Shown here piece after piece: positions 56,987 through 64,000 of a stretch of DNA of 64,000 bases. This DNA is from Gemmatimonadota bacterium. GTDB taxonomy: Bacteria > Gemmatimonadota > Gemmatimonadetes > Longimicrobiales > Gaopeijiaceae. The position numbers and the translations under genes were made by a program. The stretch is from the NCBI GenBank assembly GCA_022822445.1, contig JAJEBR010000033.1:62001-126000 (forward strand), written 5' to 3'. The notes beneath the pieces are model-generated. The model was not told the DNA's origin. It did no database searches and was given only the letters and a program-made list of their open reading frames with translations. Numbering within the stretch: the first letter of the stretch is position 1; each line of letters opens with the position of its first letter.

Positions 56987-58429
56987 ATGATCCACCGACG
57001 CTCGAAGCTGCTCCACACAGCCGCCGTGGCCCTCCTGGCGCTGGCCCTGCTGGCGAGGCCCGGCATCGCCCAGGACAAGGGCTCGACCAGTACGCTCCGA
57101 TACGGCTCGGGGCTCCTGGACATTCCCGTGGCGACCGTCCTCCCCCACCTCACCATCATCGGAACCTACTCCGGGTTCGGCATTTCGGTCGACAACACGC
57201 AGGTCATCGACCGCAACGGCAACGTGGTGGGGCAGGGGCCGGCCTTCGACAAGTGGCTGTCGGACGGGGCGATCGCGATGGGCCTCTTCGGCCGGGCCGA
57301 AGTGGGCATCTCCATCCAGCACTTCGACGACCCCGAAGAGGGCGGCAACATGCTTGGCGCGTTTGGACGCGTGTCCTTGCTGCCCGCGTCGGTCCGGTAT
57401 CTGGACCTGGCGCTCGGGGCGCGCTACGTCACCGCCCCCTCCTTCGGCGACGACTACGGCAACTACGACTTCCAGCCGTCGCGATTCGCCTACCCCGACT
57501 CCCGTGTCTACAGCGGCTACAACGGCCACAACGACTTCAGCAGCACCTTCAGCCCCTATGCGGTGGCAACCGCCACGCTCCCCGGGTTCGACGCCGGCCC
57601 CGACTACGACATAACGCTGAACCTGGGCTGGGGCTCGGGGATGTTCTCCGCGGGAAGCGACCTGGAGTTCTACCGGACCGCTTCTTCCAACGGCCTGTTC
57701 ATGGGCTCCGCCCTCAACTTCTCGATGGGTGGCGGCCGCTTCCTGAACCTGATGGCGGAGTACAACGGCTTCGACACCAACGCCGGTCTGCAGGTCGACT
57801 TCGGCGGACTGCGCGTGGGCGCCTTCATGCTCGGGCTGCAGCACGACGGATCCTCGACCATCCAGTCACGCAAATTCGGGGTCCTGGGCTCGATCGCCTT
57901 CTGCGCCGAGCACGGCGGCCTTTGCAGCAATGTGCCGGAGCCGCCCGCTCCCGATACGGTGATGCTGCCCGCGCCGCCGCCGGACACGGTGGTCGTCGAG
58001 CGGGTGACCACGCCTCCGCTGCCCACCGGGACTCCGGCGGCGATCTGTCTCGCGACGGGCATGAACGTGCAGGTGATGCTCACCGCGGCCGGAGACACGC
58101 TGGTCGGACCGGGCCGTGTGTCGATGCGTGAACTGGGTCCCGGAATCGTCTTCGCGGGCTCCTACGCCGGCGATGCCGAGTGGTTCACGGAGGATGAGCC
58201 GGTGATGGTCGAGGAGAGGCGCTTCGACAAGTCCGGCAATCCGCTGCGGCTCGACTGCACCAGCATCATGCAGATCGCCATGCACGAGGGCGTTCCGGTC
58301 TTCGTGCAGCGCTCGGCCGAGGAGCCGTACACGATGGTCTACATCCCGATCGCTGCGGGCGAGTGGCAGGGCTACGAGTACGGCTTGCAGGGAACGCGCG
58401 GAGAGGTGCAGGGGGGCTCGCGCAAGTAG
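56987..58429 (+). CDS. Secreted, probably outer-membrane, protein of unknown function
   Basis: A 480-residue protein with a clear signal peptide (LLALALLARPGIAQ). The body (about 30-320) is rich in alternating Gly/aromatic beta-strand patterns (SVRYLDLALGARYVTAP, GFDAGPDYDITLNLGWG, MGSALNFSMGGGRFLNLM), fitting a beta-barrel. A Pro-rich stretch (EPPAPDTVMLPAPPPDTV) precedes a C-terminal domain (VQVMLTAAGDTLVGPGRVS). I do not recognise a family. A ribosome site GGAG lies about 9 bp before ATG 56987. It follows the ccm cluster after 166 bp, so a functional link is uncertain. Confidence 0.75.
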   Translation: MIHRRSKLLHTAAVALLALALLARPGIAQDKGSTSTLRYGSGLLDIPVATVLPHLTIIGTYSGFGISVDNTQVIDRNGNVVGQGPAFDKWLSDGAIAMGLFGRAEVGISIQHFDDPEEGGNMLGAFGRVSLLPASVRYLDLALGARYVTAPSFGDDYGNYDFQPSRFAYPDSRVYSGYNGHNDFSSTFSPYAVATATLPGFDAGPDYDITLNLGWGSGMFSAGSDLEFYRTASSNGLFMGSALNFSMGGGRFLNLMAEYNGFDTNAGLQVDFGGLRVGAFMLGLQHDGSSTIQSRKFGVLGSIAFCAEHGGLCSNVPEPPAPDTVMLPAPPPDTVVVERVTTPPLPTGTPAAICLATGMNVQVMLTAAGDTLVGPGRVSMRELGPGIVFAGSYAGDAEWFTEDEPVMVEERRFDKSGNPLRLDCTSIMQIAMHEGVPVFVQRSAEEPYTMVYIPIAAGEWQGYEYGLQGTRGEVQGGSRK

Positions 58430-58451
58430 GCTGCGGTTCCCCTCCCGGCCG

Positions 58452-59828
58452 TCAGACCTCGCGCCCGAGGATACGGGCAATCCCGGGCGTGAGGTCGGCG
58501 GCGGTATCGATGTCGGATTCCACTTCGAGAAACGTCACCGCCAGTCCTTCGGCGCGGGCACGGTCCACGGTTTCACTCAACACGGATCCGGTACTCCAGC
58601 GGATGCCCGTGAAGAGCCCGGGCCGTGGGCGCCGCAACCCGAGCAGGTAGTAGCCGCCGTCCCGTGAGGGACCGAGCACCACGTCCGCCCGGTCCAGCGC
58701 TTGCAGGGCTCGGCGGATCGTCCCGTCGTCGACCGCCGGCGCGTCCGTCCCGATGACGATGGCCCGACCGGACACCTGCAGGGCGCGGTCGAACATCCTC
58801 GACATGCGGTCGCCCAGCTTTCCGGACCCCTGGGGCCAGTATCGCGCGACGGCCGGACCCAGCCAATCGCGGACCTCCCGCTCGGCGCAGTCCGGGGTGA
58901 AACACACGGTGACGGCGGCCGGAGCGCCCGCTACCTGGTTGACGACAAGTCGGCCCATGCGCCGGTAGATTGCAGCCGCGCGCTCGTCACCCAGAGTGCG
59001 GGCGAGGCGCGTCTTGACCTCGCCGGGGCGGGGTGCCCGTGAGAAGACGAGCAGGGAGTCCGGGGCGGCGTCCGCGCCGGGGCACGCCGGGTCCGCGGAG
59101 TGTCCCGGGCCTTCCGGATCCACGAGACTCGACGGCCGACTTCGCCGGGGGTAGGCGGCGGCCAGCGTGTCCGGATCCGCACCAGCCAGGAACCGCGAGA
59201 TCAGGCGGATGTTGCGGAGCAGAGCCCGGACCCGCCCTTCCTCTTCGTAGCGGCGTGGACTGGTGTCGATGGTTGCGGGCAGCGGGCGGAGACGGCCCAT
59301 TCGCAGGAGACGCCGGTTCAGGCTGACGTCTTCCATCAGCGGCACGCCGGGGTAGCCACCCACCTTGCGAAACAGGGCGCGGGGAATGAGAAGCCCCTGG
59401 TCCCCGTAGACGAGGCCGAGCGCGCGCTCGCGAACCCGCTGTCCCCACTCGAGGAAGCGGTAGAAGCGGGCGGGGTGCCGAAAGGCGAGACCAAAGTGGG
59501 CGGCGACGCAACCGTTTGCCTGCTTGTGGTGGGCGATGGCGGCAAGGGCGGCATCGTCAAGGCGCGAATCGGCGTGCAGGAAGAGAAGCCATGGCGTCGT
59601 GAGGAAGGCGGCGCCGGCGTTCATCTGGCGAGCCCGGCCGGGGCGGCTCCGCAGCACCAGCGCCCCCCCGGCGCGGGCGGCGGGAACCGTCCCGTCCCTT
59701 GAGCCGCCATCGACTACCAGCAGCTCTGCGGGCAGCGGCAGCCGGGATAGATCGGCCAGCAGCGGGGGAAGGGTGTCGTCCTCGTCCAGCGCGGGGATGA
59801 CGACGCCGAGTTCGGGCTGGATGGCCAC
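58452..59828 (-). CDS. Fused GT2 glycosyltransferase and DUF2064 domain (TIGR04283-TIGR04282)
   Basis: A 458-residue two-domain protein. The N-terminal part (about 1-215) is a GT2-like nucleotide-sugar enzyme (VVIPALDEDDTLPPLL, VVDGGSRDGTVPAA, FLHADSRL, LVYGDQGLLIPRALF), as in the family named TIGR04283. The C-terminal part (about 255-458) is a DUF2064 domain (LLVFSRAPRPGEVKTRLAR, IGTDAPAVDDGTI, GPSRDGGYYLLGLRRPRPGL), as in TIGR04282. Both families are annotated in arsenosugar biosynthesis. Normally they are separate adjacent genes; here they are one chain. GTG 59828 abuts the stop of the preceding gene. No ArsS or ArsM is seen in this window, so the pathway is inferred. Confidence 0.85.
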   Translation of the reverse strand: MAIQPELGVVIPALDEDDTLPPLLADLSRLPLPAELLVVDGGSRDGTVPAARAGGALVLRSRPGRARQMNAGAAFLTTPWLLFLHADSRLDDAALAAIAHHKQANGCVAAHFGLAFRHPARFYRFLEWGQRVRERALGLVYGDQGLLIPRALFRKVGGYPGVPLMEDVSLNRRLLRMGRLRPLPATIDTSPRRYEEEGRVRALLRNIRLISRFLAGADPDTLAAAYPRRSRPSSLVDPEGPGHSADPACPGADAAPDSLLVFSRAPRPGEVKTRLARTLGDERAAAIYRRMGRLVVNQVAGAPAAVTVCFTPDCAEREVRDWLGPAVARYWPQGSGKLGDRMSRMFDRALQVSGRAIVIGTDAPAVDDGTIRRALQALDRADVVLGPSRDGGYYLLGLRRPRPGLFTGIRWSTGSVLSETVDRARAEGLAVTFLEVESDIDTAADLTPGIARILGREV

Positions 59829-61352
59829 CTACCTCGGGAGGTCGTTCAGGGTCCAGTCGTAGTCGGAGAAGACGAGCCGCGCCTCCGGGTTCTCCAGCGC
59901 TTCAAGGACGGCGCCTTCGGCGTACCGCGCCAGGAAGGTCCGCACGCCGTCGTGTCCACCGAAGTCCTCCTTGAACCAGTCCAGCAGCACATTCACACGG
60001 ACCGTCGGCCGTCCCCCCGAGACATCCACGCTGAACTGGGCGGGGTCGCCGATGAAGGCCATCACGCGTGCGTCGAGCTGCTCGCCCAGCGTCCCGGCCC
60101 GGTACGCTTCCCGGGTGAGCGGGGGACAGCTGATCGCGGCGCAGTTGATGGCGAAGTGGATCCTCGGATCACCCAGCGGACGGATGATCTCGTGCTCGAT
60201 CTCGTCCTGGGACCGCTCCGCGCCCGCGACCGGGCAGTGGGCGCCGGTGAAGACGTTCTCGATCTGCCAGACCGAATTGGCCGGCCGGCGGGCGGCGGCA
60301 TTGGTGATGGCGAGCAGGCCGCGGGCGGGCCGGATCGGGTAGTGGGAGACGACCCGCTTCAGCATGCATGCGTTGTAGGCGTTGATCCAGTAGGCCAGGC
60401 GGTCGTCGAGGGGGGCGGCGGCGACTACAGCCGGGTCGGTGGCCTCCAGCCCGGCGAGGTACCGGTCGAGGGCCGACTGGTCAGCCGCGAGTCCCTTGTA
60501 GTCGACGCCGGCGTCGGTCACCACGTGGGCGAGAACGGCCGTGAAGGCTGTGTGGTCGGGGAGGCCGGATGCGGAGCGGGATTCCTGCGCGGCCGCGCCT
60601 GGGGAACCGGTGGACAGGGCGAAGGAGAAGAGGATGATGCCCATGCCCGGGAGCCGGATCCCCAGACGCTTGAGCAGCGCGGGCAGGAAGCTGAGAAGGA
60701 CCAGCAGTCCGCCGGCGATGAAGACCCGGACGAGTGCCTGGGTGCTGGCTTCGCGCGAGCCCTCCAGCAGCGCGTCGGCGAAGAAGGTGTAGATCGCGGT
60801 CCCCGGAACGATGCCGATCAGCGTCGCCGTAGCGTAGGTGCGCCAGCTCAGCGGCAGCAGTCCCGAGCCGAAGTTGAGTGCGTTGAAGGGGACCAGCGGG
60901 ATCAGCCTCAGGGTAAGCAGGCCCTGGAACCCGTGGCGCGTGACGACGTTGTCGAGCTTCTCGAGGGCCCGCGAGTCGCTGCCCATGAGGGAACGCACGC
61001 TGTCTCTCCCGAGTGTGCGCGCCAGGAGGAAGGCCGCGCTGGCGCCGATGTTGGCGGCGAGCATGTTGAGCAGCGTCCCCCACCAGAAGCCGAAGACGGC
61101 GCCGCCGGCCAGCGTGAGAATGGTCCCGGGAACGGCCAGCGCGGTCGCGCCGGCGTAGAGTGCGACGAAGACGACGGGCGCCCACGGATAATCGCGCAGC
61201 CAGTCCATGAACTGGAAGATTCCCTCGCGAGTCAGGTAGGCGCTCAGCGGGGTCTGCGTGGCGATCAGGAACATCCCTGTAATGAATACGACCAGCAGGC
61301 CGAGTTTCATCAACGGGCCGGCGCGGCGGGCAGGAGCAGTCACTTCAGCCAT
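59829..61352 (-). CDS. Fused TVP38/DedA-type membrane protein and DUF547 domain
   Basis: A 507-residue fusion. The N-terminal 270 residues form a TVP38/TMEM64 (SNARE-associated, DedA-like) integral membrane domain (LVVFITGMFLIATQTPL, LAVPGTILTLAGGAVFGFWW, TLRLIPLVPFNALNFGSGLL). The C-terminal 230 residues are a DUF547 domain (LAYWINAYNACMLKRVV, FAINCAAISCPPLTREAY, VLLDWFKEDFGG). ATG 61352 overlaps the stop of the flavoprotein gene by 13 bp. DUF547 is a domain of unknown function with a papain-like or cysteine-rich active region in places; I do not assign one. It stops directly before the GT2-DUF2064 start. Confidence 0.85.
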   Translation of the reverse strand: MAEVTAPARRAGPLMKLGLLVVFITGMFLIATQTPLSAYLTREGIFQFMDWLRDYPWAPVVFVALYAGATALAVPGTILTLAGGAVFGFWWGTLLNMLAANIGASAAFLLARTLGRDSVRSLMGSDSRALEKLDNVVTRHGFQGLLTLRLIPLVPFNALNFGSGLLPLSWRTYATATLIGIVPGTAIYTFFADALLEGSREASTQALVRVFIAGGLLVLLSFLPALLKRLGIRLPGMGIILFSFALSTGSPGAAAQESRSASGLPDHTAFTAVLAHVVTDAGVDYKGLAADQSALDRYLAGLEATDPAVVAAAPLDDRLAYWINAYNACMLKRVVSHYPIRPARGLLAITNAAARRPANSVWQIENVFTGAHCPVAGAERSQDEIEHEIIRPLGDPRIHFAINCAAISCPPLTREAYRAGTLGEQLDARVMAFIGDPAQFSVDVSGGRPTVRVNVLLDWFKEDFGGHDGVRTFLARYAEGAVLEALENPEARLVFSDYDWTLNDLPR

Positions 61353-62824
61353 CGGATTACTCTCTTCAGGGTTCGCCCCGCCGGCGTGTCCAGGCGGGAG
61401 CGGAGGAACTCGGCAGACGCCTTCTTCACGCCCTCCATCATGGTCGGGTATGGGAAAATCGTGTTCGCGATCGCGCTCAGGGTCAGCCCGTGCTGCTTCG
61501 CGAGCACGAAGGGGAGGATCAGTTCGCCGCCCCCGTGCGCGACAACCGTGGCGCCCAGAATCCGTCCCTTTCCGTCGGCGGAGACCTTGACGAAGCCGAC
61601 GGCCGTCCCGTCCACGATGGCGCGGTCGAGGTCGTCGAGCCCGTACTGGTAGACGGTCCCCCCGATCGTGGCCGCCTCCGCCTCCGACATGCCCACATGC
61701 GCCACCTCGGGATCCGTAAACGTGACCCGTGGGACGTTGTCGTAGTGGATCTTCGTCTTCGCCGGCAGGGTTGCGTTGCGGAGAGCCACCTTGGCCATCT
61801 GGTCGGCCACATGGGTGAACTGCATCGCGCCGGTGACGTCTCCGACCGCCCACACGGTCCGCGCCGAAGTGCGCAGGTGGGGATCCACGACCACAGCTCC
61901 GCGGCTTGTACGGACGCCGGCGGCGTCGAGATCCAGTCCCCCGGTGAAGGGGCGCCGGCCCGTGGCGACGAAGACCTCGTGGGCGGAGATGGCGTCTCCC
62001 TCTTCGGTCTCCACCACCTTGCGGCCCCCCTCCTGCCGGACAGCCGTGACGGCGGCCCCGGTGCGCACGTCTATGCCCTCTTCGGCGAGCAGGCGCTGCA
62101 TGAACGCGGCCACATCGGGATCCTCATTGACGAGAATGGTGGGTGCCATCTCCAGCACCGTGACCCTGGAACCGAGCCGCGCGAAGACCTGCGCGAACTC
62201 CGCCCCGATCGGACCGCCGCCCAGGATCGCGATCGATTCCGGCAACACGTCCTCGTCGAAGACGGTCTCGTAAGTCCAGTAGCCGGCCTTCCGCAGACCG
62301 GGGATGGGGGGGATGGCCGGAACCGCCCCGGTGGCGATGACGAAGCGCTTCGAGCGGATCGTCCCGACGCCCTCCACCTCCACCACATCCGGATCGGTGA
62401 AGCGCGCGGCTCCGAAGTGGACGGCAACGCCCATCTTCCGGAACCGCTCGGGGTCGTCGTGGTGGGCAACGGTCGCGCGGGCCGACCTCATCCGTTCCAT
62501 CACCGATCGGAAGTCGTGGGCGTGCCCGGCGCCGTGCAGGCCGAGTGCGCCGGCTCCGTTCATCTGGTGTGCCAGCCGGCCCGAAGCGATCAGCGCCTTG
62601 GATGGCACGCATCCGGTCCAGAGGCAGTCGCCCCCCAGAGCGGACTTTTCGACGATTGCCGCGTCCAGGCCCAGATAGGCGGCCCCCGCGGCGGCAACGA
62701 GGCCTCCCGTGCCGCCTCCGAGGGCGACGAGATCGTAGGTGGTATCCATTGGATCAGTGGCTTTGTGGGCGCCTCCGGCAGGGCCCGAGGCACCCGGGTT
62801 TGGAAGGTTGGCCGATTCCGCCAT
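61340..62824 (-). CDS. Mercuric-reductase-like pyridine nucleotide-disulfide oxidoreductase
   Basis: A 494-residue FAD protein. The FAD motif is LVALGGGTGGLVAAAGAAYL, the redox pair is GGDCLWTGCVPSKAL (CxxxxC), and the NAD(P) site is ILGGGPIGAEFAQVFARLG. The C-terminal interface lacks the His-Glu dyad of lipoamide dehydrogenase and related enzymes: TIFPYPTMMEGV replaces the usual H-x-H-PT-x-xE pattern. No mercury-binding Cys pair lies at the C-terminus, so it is not MerA proper. ATG 62824 with GAGGGG upstream is chosen; ATG 62749, nearer the FAD motif, is possible. It leads the TVP38-DUF547 and GT2-DUF2064 genes, a grouping also seen with these families elsewhere. Confidence 0.88.
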   Translation of the reverse strand: MAESANLPNPGASGPAGGAHKATDPMDTTYDLVALGGGTGGLVAAAGAAYLGLDAAIVEKSALGGDCLWTGCVPSKALIASGRLAHQMNGAGALGLHGAGHAHDFRSVMERMRSARATVAHHDDPERFRKMGVAVHFGAARFTDPDVVEVEGVGTIRSKRFVIATGAVPAIPPIPGLRKAGYWTYETVFDEDVLPESIAILGGGPIGAEFAQVFARLGSRVTVLEMAPTILVNEDPDVAAFMQRLLAEEGIDVRTGAAVTAVRQEGGRKVVETEEGDAISAHEVFVATGRRPFTGGLDLDAAGVRTSRGAVVVDPHLRTSARTVWAVGDVTGAMQFTHVADQMAKVALRNATLPAKTKIHYDNVPRVTFTDPEVAHVGMSEAEAATIGGTVYQYGLDDLDRAIVDGTAVGFVKVSADGKGRILGATVVAHGGGELILPFVLAKQHGLTLSAIANTIFPYPTMMEGVKKASAEFLRSRLDTPAGRTLKRVIRWLK

Positions 62825-62944
62825 GGAATCGCCCCTCGATAACCATACCTTGTTCCTGCCGTTCGTGATCCGCGGGTTCCATCGGCCGGCGGCCGGGGTC
62901 TCGCCGGATCGGAGCGGCGCCGGCCCCTCGCGGCGCCGAGCAGC

Positions 62945-62972
62945 TTGACTTCGGACCACTTCGTGTTATCTT
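62945..62972 (+). promoter_or_regulatory. Candidate recA promoter
   Basis: TTGACT (62945-62950) and TATCTT (62967-62972) are separated by 16 bp, 117 bp before the recA start. No recognised LexA box was found; a GTTCG lies at 62981-62985 but without a partner. Confidence 0.4.
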
Positions 62973-63089
62973 CGGTTTATGTTCGCCGGAGTGCCAGGGA
63001 CCGAGGAACTGCAGGCGGTGCGGCGCGCGCGCCCGGTCGATCCGCAACGGTAACGCAACCACCCCAGCCGCAAAGGAACAGGCCCGAAG

Positions 63090-64000
63090 ATGTCCAGCAA
63101 GCAGCAGACCCGCACCACCGGCAGAGAGAAGGAACAACGCAACAAGGCGCTGAATACGGCCCTGACCCAGATCGAGAGGTCGTACGGGAAGGGTGCCATC
63201 ATGCGCATGGGCTCCGAGCAGGCCCACCTCAGGATCAGGAGCATCTCCACGGGAGCGATCAACCTCGATGCGGTGATCGGCGTCGGGGGCGTGCCCAGGG
63301 GACGGATCAGCGAGATCTTCGGCCCCGAGTCGTCGGGGAAGACGACGCTCTGTCTCCACGTGATCGCGAACGCCCAGCGCGAGGGAGGCATCGCCGCCTT
63401 CATCGACGCCGAGCACGCGCTCGACATCCAGTACGCGAAGAAGCTCGGCATCAACGTGGACGACCTCCTGGTCGCACAGCCGGACACGGGCGAACAGGCG
63501 CTGGAGATCGCCGAGGTGCTGATCCGCAGCAACGCGGTCGACGTGATCGTCATCGATTCGGTGGCCGCGCTGGTCCCCCGTGCGGAGATCGAAGGGGAGA
63601 TGGGCGACTCGCACGTCGGTCTGCAGGCCCGCCTCATGAGCCAGGCGTTGCGGAAACTCACGGGTGCAGTCAACCGCTCCAACGCCGCCGTCATCTTCAC
63701 CAACCAGATCCGCGAGAAGATCGGTGTCATGTTCGGCAGCCCGGAGACGACCTCCGGCGGCCGGGCGCTCAAGTTCTACGCCTCGCTCCGCATGGACATC
63801 CGGCGGATCGGAGCCCTCAAGGACGGCCCCGAGATCATCGGCAACCGGACCCGCGTGAAGGTCGTGAAGAACAAGTGTGCGCCCCCGTTCAAGCAGGCCG
63901 AGTTCGACATCCTGTACAACAGGGGGATCAGCCACATCGGTCTGCTGATCGACATCGGAGTCGACAAGGGGATCGTGGAGAAGTCCGGCTCGTGGTTCTC
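63090..64000 (+). CDS. recA: Recombinase RecA (3' end beyond the window)
   Basis: The first 303 residues of RecA, the ATPase that forms filaments on ssDNA and drives recombination and SOS induction. Visible are [14 protein letters not shown], the Walker [53 protein letters not shown] and the [12 protein letters not shown] region with L1 and L2 loops. A divergent, basic N-terminus ([18 protein letters not shown]) precedes the core. ATG 63090 follows GGCCCGAAG, and conserved sequence starts at residue 20. The reading frame is open to the window edge. Confidence 0.97.
   Translation, partial: MSSKQQTRTTGREKEQRNKALNTALTQIERSYGKGAIMRMGSEQAHLRIRSISTGAINLDAVIGVGGVPRGRISEIFGPESSGKTTLCLHVIANAQREGGIAAFIDAEHALDIQYAKKLGINVDDLLVAQPDTGEQALEIAEVLIRSNAVDVIVIDSVAALVPRAEIEGEMGDSHVGLQARLMSQALRKLTGAVNRSNAAVIFTNQIREKIGVMFGSPETTSGGRALKFYASLRMDIRRIGALKDGPEIIGNRTRVKVVKNKCAPPFKQAEFDILYNRGISHIGLLIDIGVDKGIVEKSGSWF

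Noticed and set aside
62941-63000. LexA operator upstream of recA
   Set aside because: Only one half-site-like GTTCG is present; neither a CGAAC-N4-GTTCG nor a CTG-N10-CAG site was found.

Overview
The window is 64 kb of GC-rich bacterial chromosome, almost entirely coding, with short intergenic gaps and very frequent stop/start overlaps. A SusC/SusD-type outer-membrane pair, a second large TonB-dependent receptor, M16 and M48 peptidases, parvulin-type periplasmic isomerases, a SurA-like chaperone and System I cytochrome c maturation genes, all in high-GC DNA, point to a Gram-negative member of the Gemmatimonadota or a near neighbour. That is an inference from gene content; there is no rRNA, and no tRNA or CRISPR array was seen. 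Most genes are housekeeping.

Layout. 1-1316 (+): the tail of an unrecognised gene and a LysM lytic transglycosylase. 1540-5616 (-): an operon of surA-like chaperone, pdxA, DNA polymerase III delta' and moaC. 5818-10167 (+): SusC/SusD nutrient receptor pair. 10302-12265 (-): a parvulin lipoprotein and a stand-alone TonB-plug lipoprotein behind an AT-rich control region. 12370-18880 (-): DUF58, BatA/VWA and mfd. 18982-22167 (-): orphan TonB receptor. 22471-28087 (+): lepA, a ROK sugar kinase, a two-gene STAS/ATPase module and a transsulfuration enzyme. 28148-29776 (-): pruA. 29996-31513 (+): NifU-like and Mrp/ApbC Fe-S proteins. 31622-36118 (-): a small membrane protein, then an ECF sigma factor operon with anti-sigma factor, polymer-forming membrane protein and toast-rack-like protein. 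36334-37086 (+): ubiE/menG.

37022-45081 (-): a second transsulfuration enzyme, M48 peptidase, purD, YbjQ-family protein, mutM, an active M16 peptidase and an inactive M16 partner, tightly packed. 45432-58429 (+): glmM and glmS (amino-sugar precursor synthesis), dtd, maf, glpK, then a cytochrome c maturation cluster (ccmE, ccmF, ccmI-like zinc ribbon, ccmA, ccmB, ccmC, ccmD-like), ending with an unrecognised outer-membrane protein. 58452-62824 (-): three genes, two of them fusions (GT2-DUF2064 and TVP38-DUF547), led by a mercuric-reductase-like flavoprotein; the content resembles clusters annotated for arsenosugar synthesis. 63090-64000 (+): recA, cut by the window edge.

The least-explained features are a family of 21-bp tandem repeats at four intergenic sites, the STAS/ATPase pair, the fused genes of the 58-63 kb cluster, the ECF/polymer-forming operon, and several family members lacking hallmark residues (Mrp without CxxC, CcmE with Cys in place of His, a flavoprotein without the His-Glu dyad). 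No complete mobile element was seen.
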